Positions 33,127 through 42,807 of a stretch of 64,000 nucleotides of DNA are shown piece by piece. Origin of the DNA: Vibrio casei (GTDB taxonomy: Bacteria; Pseudomonadota; Gammaproteobacteria; Enterobacterales; Vibrionaceae). Location of the stretch: assembly GCF_002218025.2 (NCBI RefSeq), contig NZ_AP018682.1, positions 96,295-160,294 of the forward strand, given 5' to 3'. A program made the position numbers and the translations under genes. Each line of letters opens with the position of its first letter. The first letter of the stretch is position 1. The notes beneath the pieces are model-generated. The model ran no database searches. It was not told the DNA's origin and was given only the letters and a program-made list of their open reading frames with translations.

Positions 33127-36100
33127 TTAACCAAATTTGGTCTTCGCCAGTTCCATAAAGCGTTCTTGCAAAATATTCACCAAGGCTTTGTCACCGAATG
33201 GCTGATCTAACACGATACGCTTTATGATCTTTTTCATGCGTTTGATTTCATCTTGTTTATTAAAGAAATCAACGATCTGAGTGGCTTCTTCTAAGGTTTT
33301 CACTAACTCTTGAGTCGTGTCTTTGATTGACTCGTGAATACTGGCATCCACCACATCACCATCACTGACATTGGTCACTTCCGTCATTAAGATGCCATAG
33401 AAAGCAAACTCCACTTCGCTTAGCCCTAAATCCTGCGCTGCTTGTTGATGTCCTTCCGAGACTTCATCTCTAAACTCAAACAATAACTCTAACTGCTCTT
33501 CCCAACGTCCGGCGGTTTTTTCGATAATGTCACGCAATCGCAAGCTTAACGAACGGTAATATTCCGGGTCTTCGTCCAGGTTGATATTAATGTGATGCTT
33601 AATCGCACTTTCAATTTCAGAAGCTTTCGATTCATCGGATTTGGAGGCTTGAATACTGTCTTTAAAATCCACCGCCAATAAATCAATCGGCGGAATTTTT
33701 GGATCAACGCCAGTACTTAGAATATGCTCATCCACCAGCGCCCGAACCTTAGCGCCAATGTCATTCATATCTAACCCTTCATCACGGTATTTATTTTTTG
33801 CGGCATGATGCACCTTACCTAAAAAGCGAGCATCCGCCATAAATGGCACCGCGGCAGTATCCGGTAAAATCACATTAAGTTGTTTGGCAAACTGCTTAAA
33901 CGCCATATCAAACTGAGCGCGTTTGGCTTCATCTTTCAGCAACACCACATAATCATCCACATCTTCGCTAGTCATGCCTTTAAAGAAAGACATCGCGCGA
34001 GTGTGTTTAGCTTTTAGCTTAGGTATTTCATCTTTCAGGCTTTGGTAAGTGCCTTCCACATCTTCACTGCTAAACAACTCCAAGGCTTGCGTTAGCTGAG
34101 TGGCGAGGCCGTAATAATCCACCACATAACCGCATTCTTTTCCCTTATAGCTACGATTCACCCGTGCAATCGCTTGCATCAAAGTATGATCTTGCAATAA
34201 ACGGTCGATATACATGACTTGCGCAATCGGAGCATCAAAGCCGGTTAAAAGCATGTCTTTCACAATCAAAAATGACGTGTTATCAAACTTCTTATCTGCT
34301 TCTTTGGTGTCTTTGGAATCGGTTCCAAAAGGCTTTTTGAAATTAGCAATCACCTGCTTTTGATGCGCTTTATCTGTGTACTTGGCAAGGTAAGCTTCAT
34401 CGTTATGATTGCCTGAAATAATCACTTCCGATAACGGCCCATCCAATTCATCCAAAGTTTGCTTATACAAGGCTGCGGCATGACGACTGCCCACCACGAT
34501 CATGGCTTTGAATCCATCTGGGCGAATATGTTCTTTATAATGCTTAATAATGTCTAGGCACACCCAACGAATGCGAGCAGGCGCTTCACGTACCGCTTTT
34601 TCCACGCCGTATTTTTGTTTGATTTCTTGCTGTTCTTCTTTGCTGTAATCGCCAAAATATTCTTCAAACAAAGCATCGAGGGAATCCCCTGCCACTTCGG
34701 ACTTCACTTCACGGCCCTCATACAACAGCTTAACCGTCGCGCCATCTTCTACCGCTTGGTTAATCTTGTATTCATCGATATAACCACCAAACGCTTGCCC
34801 CATCTTTTGTGTTTTAAGCAAAGGCGTACCCGTAAAACCAATCTTAGGCGCATTCGGCAACGCAGCATTAATGGTTAACGCCAGACCACCAAATTGAGTC
34901 CTGTGCGCTTCATCAGCAAGTACAATGATTTTATCGCTTGGGTTTAAATCGACGAATTCACTATTGGCTTGCTCTTTCTCAAGATCGGAGAACTTTTGCA
35001 CCATGGCCGTCACCAAATCTGAGCTGTCTTTTTTCAGCAATTCTTTGAGCTGAGCCACCGAGCCTGCGTTATAAACGGTTTCGCCCTGTGCATCACGGAA
35101 GGTATTAGAAAGTTGTTCATCCAGCTGAGTTCGGTCGGTAATAAACACCAGCTTGTATTGTTTTAAAATCGGATCACGGCGCATCTTCACCGCCAGCATC
35201 ACCATAGTCAGGGATTTACCACTGCCCTGGGTATGCCAAACTACTCCAGACTTTTCTTTGCGGTCTTTACCGGTTCTTAGACGCTCAATAACTTTATTCA
35301 CCGCACGATATTGCTGATAACGGGCGACTTTCTTAATCATCTTGCCATCGTCGGTCTCAAACAAAACGAAGTTCTGCAGAATATCTAAGAAGCTAGTTTT
35401 ATTGAACATACCGGCAAGCAAACGCTGTTGAGCCGTCACATCATGATCGCTAGGTTCAGTAATGTTCTGTGCGTTGACTTCGTATAAGGCTGGCGCTTCT
35501 GCCGCTTGCAATAATTCGGTTTGAGGCGTTGTATCCTCTAATAACGCGTGTTCCGGAAGTTCGATTTCTAGCTTGGCTTGGAGATTATCCAGTTTATTGC
35601 TGAGCGTTTGTTGAGTGATATGCTCTGCGGTATAAGGATAAGCATCTTTCCAATCACCATAATGCTGGCTACTTGAGCTGATGGTACCCACTTTGGCTTT
35701 ATCGCGACAAGTCGAGACCATTAGCTGGTTATACCAAAACAGTTTTTCCGCCCCTTCATCGACTTCTGGCTGACGAAGATTGGCATAACGTCTTAGTTGA
35801 TTAATCCCTTCGCTCATCGGGCTGGCAATGTATGGCGATTTACATTCAATCACTGCCAAAGGAATACCATTCACAAAGCACACAATATCGGGAATGATGT
35901 TTTGATTCAGCCCTTCGACCTTAAACTGGTTACAGCATAGAAACTCGTTATTGTCAGGATTATCGAAATCGATCAGTTTGACCGTCTGCCCTTTGCGACC
36001 TTTACCGAGATCTTGCTCGACAGACAGATATTGCACCATGGTTTGATAAAAGGCGTGGTTATATTCCATTAAACCTGCATGATGTGGGTGAGTCACTTCA

Positions 36101-36324
36101 CGGCTCACTTTGCGCAAGTTCTCGTCGCTGATCCAAGGGTTTAAGCGCTTAATGGCCGATTCCAAACGCTTCACCAACACCACATCACGGTAGTAGGCTC
36201 GTTCGGCCTTACCATCGGTATCCAGGTGATCTGGCGCGAGATCTTGACCTCTCACATATTGCCAGCCTTGTGATACCAACTGAGCAATGGCGGGTGCTTC
36301 TACCTTATCGAATTCGTTGTTCAT
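33127..36324 (-). CDS. hsdR: Type I restriction enzyme, endonuclease/translocase subunit
   Basis: A 1,065-residue HsdR. The N-terminal nuclease domain has a PD-(D/E)xK site (PDIVCFVNGIPLAVIECKSP, about residues 135-155). An SF2 translocase follows, with Walker A in THTQGSGKSL-type sequence (WHTQGSGKSLTMVM), DEAH in VLADEAHRTQFGG, motif III in GFTGTPLL and motif VI in QAIARVNRSYKGK. A long C-terminal helical region contacts the methylase. It cuts unmodified DNA after translocation when joined with HsdM and HsdS. All motifs look intact. It is separated from hsdM-hsdS by the fic and abiE genes but is in the same direction. Confidence 0.96.
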   Translation of the reverse strand: MNNEFDKVEAPAIAQLVSQGWQYVRGQDLAPDHLDTDGKAERAYYRDVVLVKRLESAIKRLNPWISDENLRKVSREVTHPHHAGLMEYNHAFYQTMVQYLSVEQDLGKGRKGQTVKLIDFDNPDNNEFLCCNQFKVEGLNQNIIPDIVCFVNGIPLAVIECKSPYIASPMSEGINQLRRYANLRQPEVDEGAEKLFWYNQLMVSTCRDKAKVGTISSSSQHYGDWKDAYPYTAEHITQQTLSNKLDNLQAKLEIELPEHALLEDTTPQTELLQAAEAPALYEVNAQNITEPSDHDVTAQQRLLAGMFNKTSFLDILQNFVLFETDDGKMIKKVARYQQYRAVNKVIERLRTGKDRKEKSGVVWHTQGSGKSLTMVMLAVKMRRDPILKQYKLVFITDRTQLDEQLSNTFRDAQGETVYNAGSVAQLKELLKKDSSDLVTAMVQKFSDLEKEQANSEFVDLNPSDKIIVLADEAHRTQFGGLALTINAALPNAPKIGFTGTPLLKTQKMGQAFGGYIDEYKINQAVEDGATVKLLYEGREVKSEVAGDSLDALFEEYFGDYSKEEQQEIKQKYGVEKAVREAPARIRWVCLDIIKHYKEHIRPDGFKAMIVVGSRHAAALYKQTLDELDGPLSEVIISGNHNDEAYLAKYTDKAHQKQVIANFKKPFGTDSKDTKEADKKFDNTSFLIVKDMLLTGFDAPIAQVMYIDRLLQDHTLMQAIARVNRSYKGKECGYVVDYYGLATQLTQALELFSSEDVEGTYQSLKDEIPKLKAKHTRAMSFFKGMTSEDVDDYVVLLKDEAKRAQFDMAFKQFAKQLNVILPDTAAVPFMADARFLGKVHHAAKNKYRDEGLDMNDIGAKVRALVDEHILSTGVDPKIPPIDLLAVDFKDSIQASKSDESKASEIESAIKHHININLDEDPEYYRSLSLRLRDIIEKTAGRWEEQLELLFEFRDEVSEGHQQAAQDLGLSEVEFAFYGILMTEVTNVSDGDVVDASIHESIKDTTQELVKTLEEATQIVDFFNKQDEIKRMKKIIKRIVLDQPFGDKALVNILQERFMELAKTKFG

Positions 36325-36351
36325 CCTAAACGGCCTTATCTATACGTCATA

Positions 36352-37290
36352 TTATTGCTGGCTTGATTGCTTCAACCACTCATCAAGTACCCGTTCTAAT
36401 TTTGCTACTTGCTCTAAATGCTTATCCTGGTTTCTTGCTAACTTCTCTATATTTTGTAATTTCCAACGAATCGCTGGCAGGTTTGCTATATCAGGATAAT
36501 CAAACAAAGACCAATCAGGAGCCCCTTCCTTATAGGACAGCAAAAAGGCACGATCTTTATCCGTAAACTGTTTTTGTAGTGCGCGTAACATCTCAGTGCG
36601 AGCAGACGTTAATTCTTCAAGCGTAACAGGTTCAAATGTCATGCCATCAAACTCAGATTGAAACCTTTCATCAAGCAACTGCCAGTTTGGATTCATCACT
36701 TCGTTAATTGGCCTTGGATGACCGAGTAAATACGTTAAGAATCCAACAAAAATATCACGAGAAATCCCGTCAGAGTTCAGCAACATACGCACATCAAATA
36801 GATCCCTAGGATGTTGTCGATCCATCGCTGCACAAAGTTTGCCACCATATAAATCAGGAAGGCTAACAACAGGGATTTCTGCATAGCCAAATTCATCTTC
36901 TACCGTTTCTTTGATTGGAGTTATTTCAGCAGAATGTAAAGTACCTCTAGAAACAGGGGAAACTTCAATTTTAATCGTCGCACTTGGTGTAGAAACTATG
37001 ATCCTAAGCTCATCGGCTCGGTTATCTTGATAAACGGCTTTAATCCCTGATTGAGTATTAATGATATCTACAATACGTTGCAGTGCTGCTTTTACATTGG
37101 CTAGGGCTTCATCTCTTGGCTCTAGTGGCAAGTAAGCAAGATCGATATCCACCGACAAGCGAGGAAAATCCCACACAAACAAATTAATCGCCGTACCACC
37201 TTTCAAAGCAAAACAAGGTTCCGTTGCGACAATGGGTAGCATTCGAATGAGCAGTGAAACCTGCTTATAGTACGGGCTATTTCTATCCAT
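36352..37290 (-). CDS. abiEii: AbiEii-family nucleotidyltransferase toxin
   Basis: A 312-residue DNA polymerase beta-like nucleotidyltransferase, the toxin of the type IV-like AbiE abortive infection system. The active-site motif is present: a GGT loop and a D-x-D (ALKGGTAINLFVWDFPRLSV, then DIDLAYLPLEPRDEA). AbiEii-type toxins transfer nucleotides to acceptors such as tRNA 3' ends and block growth. The start codon overlaps the end of abiEi by 8 bp, the standard coupling of the pair. It lies between hsdR and fic. Confidence 0.9.
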   Translation of the reverse strand: MDRNSPYYKQVSLLIRMLPIVATEPCFALKGGTAINLFVWDFPRLSVDIDLAYLPLEPRDEALANVKAALQRIVDIINTQSGIKAVYQDNRADELRIIVSTPSATIKIEVSPVSRGTLHSAEITPIKETVEDEFGYAEIPVVSLPDLYGGKLCAAMDRQHPRDLFDVRMLLNSDGISRDIFVGFLTYLLGHPRPINEVMNPNWQLLDERFQSEFDGMTFEPVTLEELTSARTEMLRALQKQFTDKDRAFLLSYKEGAPDWSLFDYPDIANLPAIRWKLQNIEKLARNQDKHLEQVAKLERVLDEWLKQSSQQ

Positions 37291-38074
37291 AATCTTGCTC
37301 TTTTTTTGATATATCTAAAGTCATTGGAACCGTGATTTTGTAACGCTCATCATAGCGCCCACCTTCAACAACTTGTCGTTTCCCCGAGCCTAGTTTTATC
37401 TTGCTTTCATCTAACCGTTTCACCCATTGATGTCCGTGATAATGGCTCAAGAACAAGAAAATACGGTTTGCTTGTATAGCATCACTACGCTCAAGAAGAG
37501 ATTGTACTTTTCTAGGACTTAAATTGACTAAACCTTGGAGGAGTTCTGCCGCATGCTCAAAAGAGATTAATTTGCCTATCGCATCCACCACTTCATAAGC
37601 AGCCAGTTCAGGACAACTGGCCTTAATCTCTTGACCTTGTACCGTTATGGTTTTGAGATCTTTTTCAGCCATTAACTCAAGCTTTGTATTTGTGCAATAC
37701 GACCAGGATGATGAATCAAACTCTCTAAACCATTTAGGAAGATCAGCTTTTTGTTCAACCCCTAACCAAACTTGCTCTTTCGATACTGGCAAATAATGAC
37801 TTAAACCTTGGTGCGTTAAACTGCTTAGTCCTGCTAAATGAACAGGAAGTTGTAATTGGCTATTTAACGCGTGTAAGGCTTCAACCCAAGTTGGTAAAGC
37901 ATCATTTCTAGCATCTGGACGGTAGTAAACCCCCGAAGCTAACCGCTTTAACCAACCACTTTTTGCATATTTTTGAGCCAAAGAATAACCGATACCGTGC
38001 TCAAGCAACCAAGGCAACAACACGATAGAAGACGGAGAGGTATGTGACACTAGCCAGTTTATTTTTGATGACAT
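37283..38074 (-). CDS. abiEi: AbiEi-family antitoxin and autoregulator
   Basis: A 263-residue AbiEi antitoxin. The N-terminal winged HTH is in GIGYSLAQKYAKSGWLKRLA, then SGVYYRPDARNDALPTWVEA. A C-terminal domain common to the family follows (HAAELLQGLVNLSPRKVQSL). AbiEi proteins neutralise AbiEii and repress their promoter by binding inverted repeats. Two matching repeats stand directly upstream (38074-38157), so this pair keeps its own promoter inside the restriction operon. Confidence 0.9.
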   Translation of the reverse strand: MSSKINWLVSHTSPSSIVLLPWLLEHGIGYSLAQKYAKSGWLKRLASGVYYRPDARNDALPTWVEALHALNSQLQLPVHLAGLSSLTHQGLSHYLPVSKEQVWLGVEQKADLPKWFREFDSSSWSYCTNTKLELMAEKDLKTITVQGQEIKASCPELAAYEVVDAIGKLISFEHAAELLQGLVNLSPRKVQSLLERSDAIQANRIFLFLSHYHGHQWVKRLDESKIKLGSGKRQVVEGGRYDERYKITVPMTLDISKKEQDYG

Positions 38075-38157
38075 TTTAACACCTAAGGTATGAATATCAC
38101 ATTAAACACAAACCAATCGGTTTATTTATTTTATTATTTTAGCACCTAAGGTATTAA
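38074..38157 (-). promoter_or_regulatory. Paired AbiEi operator repeats
   Basis: TTTTAACACCTAAGGTAT at 38074 and TTTTAGCACCTAAGGTAT at 38137 are two near-identical repeats, each centred on the palindrome ACCTAAGGT. They are exactly 63 bp apart (six helical turns) and lie between fic and the abiEi start. AbiEi binding to two repeats for negative autoregulation is established for homologous systems. Confidence 0.7.
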
Positions 38158-38197
38158 AATACACAAATAAATAAACCAACAATACAAGCAACCTTCC

Positions 38198-39253
38198 CTA
38201 TCCAACCTGTATTGATTTGCCTAACGCTGTCAGTCGATATTGTTGTAAGCGACTAGTGGGTTTTTCTGGAATCGTCATTTCAATCAAGCCATTGCTTAAT
38301 GCTGGCTGTAAATAACGTTGATTAAAGGATTTTTTGTCTTTTAAACCAAGCAACTGCTGTAAATCCGTTCGGTTAAAGCTAGTTTGTGCTTGCTCGGCTT
38401 CGCCGGCTACTTTCATCACCTTGATTAGCATTTTGACTTGGGGGGTGACTTGGGGGGCGACTTGGGGGCTAACACCGGTTTCGACACTCTCAGAAGTATG
38501 ATGCAACTGCTGTAGAGCCTGCTCTATCATCGACAACATAAAAGCGATAAAGGGTGCGCTGTCGGCGGCGTTAGTACTATCAGCGATAGCTTGATAATAC
38601 TCGGTTTGATGGGCGGCGATTAAGCTCTCGACCGGCAAGTAGGTAAACACTTCATGGTATTGCTTTAAGATCAGCGTTTGCCACAAGCGCCCCATGCGAC
38701 CATTACCATCGGCGAACGGATGAATGAACTCAAACTCATAGTGAAATACGCAGCTTTTGATCAGCGGATGATCGTCACTGTTAGCGAGCCATGTAAACAA
38801 TTCGCCCATTAATTTGGGTACGCGATCTGCTGGTGGTGCCATGTGAATGACTTGCTGGTTTTTAATTACGCCCACGCCAGTGTTGCGGTATTGCCCTGCG
38901 CTATCAATCAATCCCAACATTAAGGTTTTATGCGCTTGCAATAAGCTTGATTCTTTTTGGTATGCAAAGCGGTCGAGTTGCTCGTATACGGTGAGGGCAT
39001 TGCTGGCTTCTTGTACCTCACGCGCTGGGGCAATTACTCGCTTGCCTTCTAAAATGGCGGTGATTTGGTCTTCGGTGAGCTGATTACCTTCAATCGCCAG
39101 TGAGCCCTGGATGGTACGCACTCGGTTAACCTTTCGTAGCAATAACGATTGCACCTTATCTTGCGTGGCAGTCAATCGGCCAAGCTGTTCGCTGATGTTA
39201 GCCACCCGCGACAGGATTTGGTTATTAAGCGAGAAAGGCGGTGCGTAGTGCAT
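38198..39253 (-). CDS. Fic-domain protein (class II AMPylase type)
   Basis: A 351-residue Fic protein. It has the complete catalytic motif HPFADGNGRMGRLW (about residue 180). An N-terminal inhibitory helix of the class II type (SLAIEGN, matching S/T-x-x-x-E-G/N, about residue 53) normally blocks ATP binding. A C-terminal winged helix follows a PQVAPQVTPQV linker. It likely attaches AMP to a protein target. It starts one base past the hsdS stop, so it is co-transcribed with the methylase genes. The linker DNA contains three G-tracts in tandem 12-bp repeats (38436-38468), a possible slippage site. Confidence 0.9.
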   Translation of the reverse strand: MHYAPPFSLNNQILSRVANISEQLGRLTATQDKVQSLLLRKVNRVRTIQGSLAIEGNQLTEDQITAILEGKRVIAPAREVQEASNALTVYEQLDRFAYQKESSLLQAHKTLMLGLIDSAGQYRNTGVGVIKNQQVIHMAPPADRVPKLMGELFTWLANSDDHPLIKSCVFHYEFEFIHPFADGNGRMGRLWQTLILKQYHEVFTYLPVESLIAAHQTEYYQAIADSTNAADSAPFIAFMLSMIEQALQQLHHTSESVETGVSPQVAPQVTPQVKMLIKVMKVAGEAEQAQTSFNRTDLQQLLGLKDKKSFNQRYLQPALSNGLIEMTIPEKPTSRLQQYRLTALGKSIQVG

Positions 39254-39254
39254 G

Positions 39255-40514
39255 TTAATCCACCTTAACTCGGACTTTGCCGGTGAGGAGATCTTGCATA
39301 AGGGCTTTTTTGATGAGATTTAGCGACTCTAATTTACCTTGTTTTGTAGATAACAAATTTTGGACACAACTTATACTGTTAGCAATTTTTATTTGTTCTA
39401 TCTTCGGAGGAACCACACACGGTATTTTCTTTATATCTTCAATATTAATACGACTAACCGTTGTCCCTATCGACATTTCAAATATACTTTTCTTAGCTAC
39501 TTCTGAAGTCAAAAACATTGAAAAAAAATCAGATTCAACAACATCATTATCAGGACGTAATAACACCATCCTTTGTCCCATACACACTTTTAGGTTATCT
39601 GGTACTAAACAAGACTCACCTGCTGGAGCTTCACGAGTAAATAATACATCACCCTTTGTTGGAACAGTCCTTTTCGTCCACTCATTAAATCCGTCAGAGT
39701 GAGTAAACTTCATATCATCAAATACTAACTCCCCATCTCTGACGTTGCTTGTCCGCACTACCATAAATTCCGATTGTTCAACATATGGTGCCGTTTTATG
39801 TTCGCAGTCAACAACACACTTAACTACTGTATCTAAGCTCTTAACCTCCCACCCTTTCGGAATTCTACCCACAGGGGAATCCTTAAACTCGGTATGAGGC
39901 TTGCCATCTACGCCGACACCGCAGGTCAGCAGTTCTTGCATCATGGCTGTTTTGAGGTCTTTAAGCTTATCGATTTGCGCCTGTGTTTTTTCAATCACCT
40001 CATCGACGGAGGTGAGAATCGCCGCGATTTTCTTTTGTTCTGGTTCCTTAGGAACTTTCAAATATATATCTGAAACTTGTTGTAAACTTAAATTGGGCTG
40101 AGCACCAACAGTTTGAAGTTTCATTAATTCAAGTTGAATCTGATTGCTTTTTAAATATTGGATACAAAAGCTTGTATTAATCACATCTTTCTGGAGTCTA
40201 ATAATAGCTAATGCTTGATTTGTATTCGCTGGTAAGTGTCTTTTTTCAACTAAGGCTAAACGACCTAAGCTTCCTGCAATACTGAAAAGAATATCGCCAT
40301 CATTAAGTTGTGAGCGCTTAAATTTTTCATTGGTTTCTGCATCTATATATGAGAATTTTGAAGGTAATAAAGTAGCGCTATTAGATACACTTTCAACTTT
40401 TACGAAATTAACCCCGTTCTCAGTATATGATTTTGGCGTTGTGCCTTTAGTAATAACGTCTGTAAGATCACCTAATCGAAATTCAGCCCACCCCTCAGGC
40501 ACCACATTACTCAT
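39255..40514 (-). CDS. hsdS: Type I restriction enzyme, specificity subunit
   Basis: A 419-residue HsdS with two target-recognition domains. TRD1 spans about residues 5-150 ([20 protein letters not shown]) and TRD2 about 215-370 ([20 protein letters not shown]). Each is followed by a conserved helical spacer: [20 protein letters not shown], then [20 protein letters not shown] after TRD1, and [20 protein letters not shown], then [20 protein letters not shown] after TRD2. It determines the bipartite DNA sequence methylated and cut. It overlaps hsdM by 8 bp. The recognition sequence cannot be predicted from this sequence alone. Confidence 0.95.
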   Translation of the reverse strand: MSNVVPEGWAEFRLGDLTDVITKGTTPKSYTENGVNFVKVESVSNSATLLPSKFSYIDAETNEKFKRSQLNDGDILFSIAGSLGRLALVEKRHLPANTNQALAIIRLQKDVINTSFCIQYLKSNQIQLELMKLQTVGAQPNLSLQQVSDIYLKVPKEPEQKKIAAILTSVDEVIEKTQAQIDKLKDLKTAMMQELLTCGVGVDGKPHTEFKDSPVGRIPKGWEVKSLDTVVKCVVDCEHKTAPYVEQSEFMVVRTSNVRDGELVFDDMKFTHSDGFNEWTKRTVPTKGDVLFTREAPAGESCLVPDNLKVCMGQRMVLLRPDNDVVESDFFSMFLTSEVAKKSIFEMSIGTTVSRINIEDIKKIPCVVPPKIEQIKIANSISCVQNLLSTKQGKLESLNLIKKALMQDLLTGKVRVKVD

Positions 40515-42285
40515 AACCCAACTCCTTCAAGTAACCTTGCATCACTTGCTCGGCGTCTTGCACCTGTTGGTCTAACTCATGTAGCGACACTTGGTATTTA
40601 TCCCACCAGCGTTCTAGTTGGGCTATCACCTTGCTGTCTACTTCGGTGTCAGTGGGTGCATGTTGTAAAATAAACTCACGGAGCGCTTCTTTTGATGCAA
40701 TTTGTGGCTTAAAGGCGTAATAGCGCTCGTCAGTGTTTGCCATGTTTTGTGTATCAAACACCAAAGACACATCAAAATCCCCTAAGATCTCTTCGCGGAT
40801 GTAATCTTCTTCCACTTCACGCACTGGCACGCCACCGTGAAGAATGGCGCGTACATCAAAGATTTCTGCCGGTGGTGAGGTATCGGCGTAACGACGAATA
40901 TTCAAGTTAAAATCATTGGCTTCGATTTCTGCCAGTTCCACCACTTTGGCGTAACGCTTAATGTCTTGATAGGCATCAAAAGCGGCAACAATTTTGTCTA
41001 AATCTTGTTGGCGTAGAACGTTTTGGTTTTTGCCTTCTTGATAATCCAACTCAGCATTAATAAACAACACCTTGCCTTTACGCTCGGCCGATTTGTTCTT
41101 ATTGATGACAAGCAAACAAGCGGGAATGCCAGTGCCATAGAACAAGCCCGACGGCAAACCAATCACCGCTTCTAATAAATCGTCTTGTAAAATGCCCTGA
41201 CGGATCGCTTTTTCACTTGAGCCACGGAACAATACTCCATGCGGCATCACCACGCCGACCATGCCTTCTGCGTTGGTGCTGGCGATCATGTGTTGCACAA
41301 AGGCTAAATCACCCGCATCTTTCGGCGGTGTGCCATAAGGGAAACGCGCAAAACCATCGCTATCACATTCTTCCTTGCCCCACTTTTTCAGTGAGAACGG
41401 CGGATTGGCGATCACACGATCAAAAGTCATTAACTCGCCGCCTTGGGTATGCTTAGGTTCGCGCAAGGTATCGCCCTTACGAATATCGGCACTTTGCACG
41501 CCGTGTAAGAACATGTTCATCTTACAAATCGCCCAAGTGTTTAGGTTCATCTCTTGGCCGTATAAAGAAAGGTTGGCAGCATTTTCACCTTGCGATTCAA
41601 GATAGCCACGGGTTTGGATTAACATACCGCCCGAACCTATGGTTGGATCGTAAATACGCATTCCTGCGCGAGGCTTTAATAGCGTCACCAGCAGTTTTAC
41701 CACTTCTGACGGCGTATAAAATTCCCCACCTTTTTTACCAGCACTGTCAGCAAACATTTTGATCAAGTATTCATAAGCCGCGCCTAACATATCTGGACGT
41801 TCGAAATCTTCATTACGTAGGCGATATTGGCTAAAGTGGGATAACAAATCACGCAGTTTGGCATCCGACAATTTGTTTTTGATGTTGAAGTCGATGGTGA
41901 CTAACACGCCTTCTAATGACGGGTTAAATTCTTCAATTGATTCAGTGGCTTTGTTGAGGGTTTCACCAATATTATGTTTTAAATCTTTCAGCGCTGACCA
42001 ACGGGCATTTTCTGGCACATAAAAGGTGGTGTCGTATTCATCTTCATCATCAGCCAGCTCTTCTGCTTGTTCTTGGGTTTTGCCTTTGTCTAGATAATAT
42101 TGCACCACACCTTGCTGAGATTCTTCAAAGGCATCAGACAGGCGTTTTAGGAATAACATGCCGAAGATGTAATCTTTATATTCAGAGGCATCCATATTGC
42201 CACGAAGAATGTCGGCGGTTTGCCATAGGAAAGATTCAAGCTGTTGCAGGGTGATTTTCGCGCTGGTGGTCATGTGGTTGTCCAT
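40507..42285 (-). CDS. hsdM: Type I restriction enzyme, methyltransferase subunit
   Basis: A 592-residue N6-adenine methyltransferase. The N-terminal HsdM helical domain begins [20 protein letters not shown]. The SAM-binding motif I is [16 protein letters not shown] (about residue 210) and the catalytic motif IV is [11 protein letters not shown] (about 295). It methylates the HsdS-selected site and forms the M2S and R2M2S complexes. It is the first gene of the minus-strand restriction operon. The start at 42285 has a weak ribosome site; an ATG four codons in is possible. Confidence 0.95.
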   Translation of the reverse strand: MDNHMTTSAKITLQQLESFLWQTADILRGNMDASEYKDYIFGMLFLKRLSDAFEESQQGVVQYYLDKGKTQEQAEELADDEDEYDTTFYVPENARWSALKDLKHNIGETLNKATESIEEFNPSLEGVLVTIDFNIKNKLSDAKLRDLLSHFSQYRLRNEDFERPDMLGAAYEYLIKMFADSAGKKGGEFYTPSEVVKLLVTLLKPRAGMRIYDPTIGSGGMLIQTRGYLESQGENAANLSLYGQEMNLNTWAICKMNMFLHGVQSADIRKGDTLREPKHTQGGELMTFDRVIANPPFSLKKWGKEECDSDGFARFPYGTPPKDAGDLAFVQHMIASTNAEGMVGVVMPHGVLFRGSSEKAIRQGILQDDLLEAVIGLPSGLFYGTGIPACLLVINKNKSAERKGKVLFINAELDYQEGKNQNVLRQQDLDKIVAAFDAYQDIKRYAKVVELAEIEANDFNLNIRRYADTSPPAEIFDVRAILHGGVPVREVEEDYIREEILGDFDVSLVFDTQNMANTDERYYAFKPQIASKEALREFILQHAPTDTEVDSKVIAQLERWWDKYQVSLHELDQQVQDAEQVMQGYLKELGYE

Positions 42286-42568
42286 TTCAAAGCTGAAAGG
42301 CTTGGTGATAAAAAGCCAAAATAATCATCTATACCCTTTTGTTTGGGTATAACATCGATATTAGGGTGGAGTGCGACAGTTGGCGTCGTAGTAAAATCTT
42401 TTAATTGCTAGAGATTCTACGGTGATGCTAGGAGGGTGACAATAGAGATATGATGAAACAAAGAGTTATATCAATTTATCGAAATGATAAGTGTTCGATT
42501 GGCTTCAAGCATGGCCATTGAAAAGCCAATAACCATTTGAAGTAAAGGAACTTATTTTCAATAGTTTA

Positions 42569-42697
42569 TTAATCATCATCAGAATGACGCTGATCCCATT
42601 TATAAGCATAATAAAGCATCAAAGCGGCTCCTATCATGAGTCCACCTAAAGCAATGAGAAGTGGTACAAATCCATTGGCTAGGTTTATCGTAATCAT
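42569..42697 (-). CDS. 42-residue single-pass membrane protein near replicon 1
   Basis: An open frame with a strong ribosome site (CGGAGGAATAT before ATG) encoding MITINLANGFVPLLIALGGL, then MIGAALMLYYAYKWDQ and an acidic end. The whole middle is one membrane helix. It lies in the gap between hsdM and rep 1. A similar small membrane gene is at 44640-44777 on the other side of the origin. Its function is unknown; holin-like or TA-type peptides are possible. The rest of 42286-42800 shows no gene. Confidence 0.55.
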   Translation of the reverse strand: MITINLANGFVPLLIALGGLMIGAALMLYYAYKWDQRHSDDD

Positions 42698-42807
42698 ATA
42701 TTCCTCCGAAAGAGAATCATTTTGCTGTGGTATCGTCAGGAAAAGCCACGCATCAACGCTACACTGTCACTTATAGTCTAATCAGGAAATGAGGTATAAA
42801 CTACCTG

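Noticed and set aside
39277..39702. A 141-codon plus-strand frame opposite hsdS
   Set aside because: It is antisense to a clear HsdS C-terminal half, with no ribosome site or recognisable domain.
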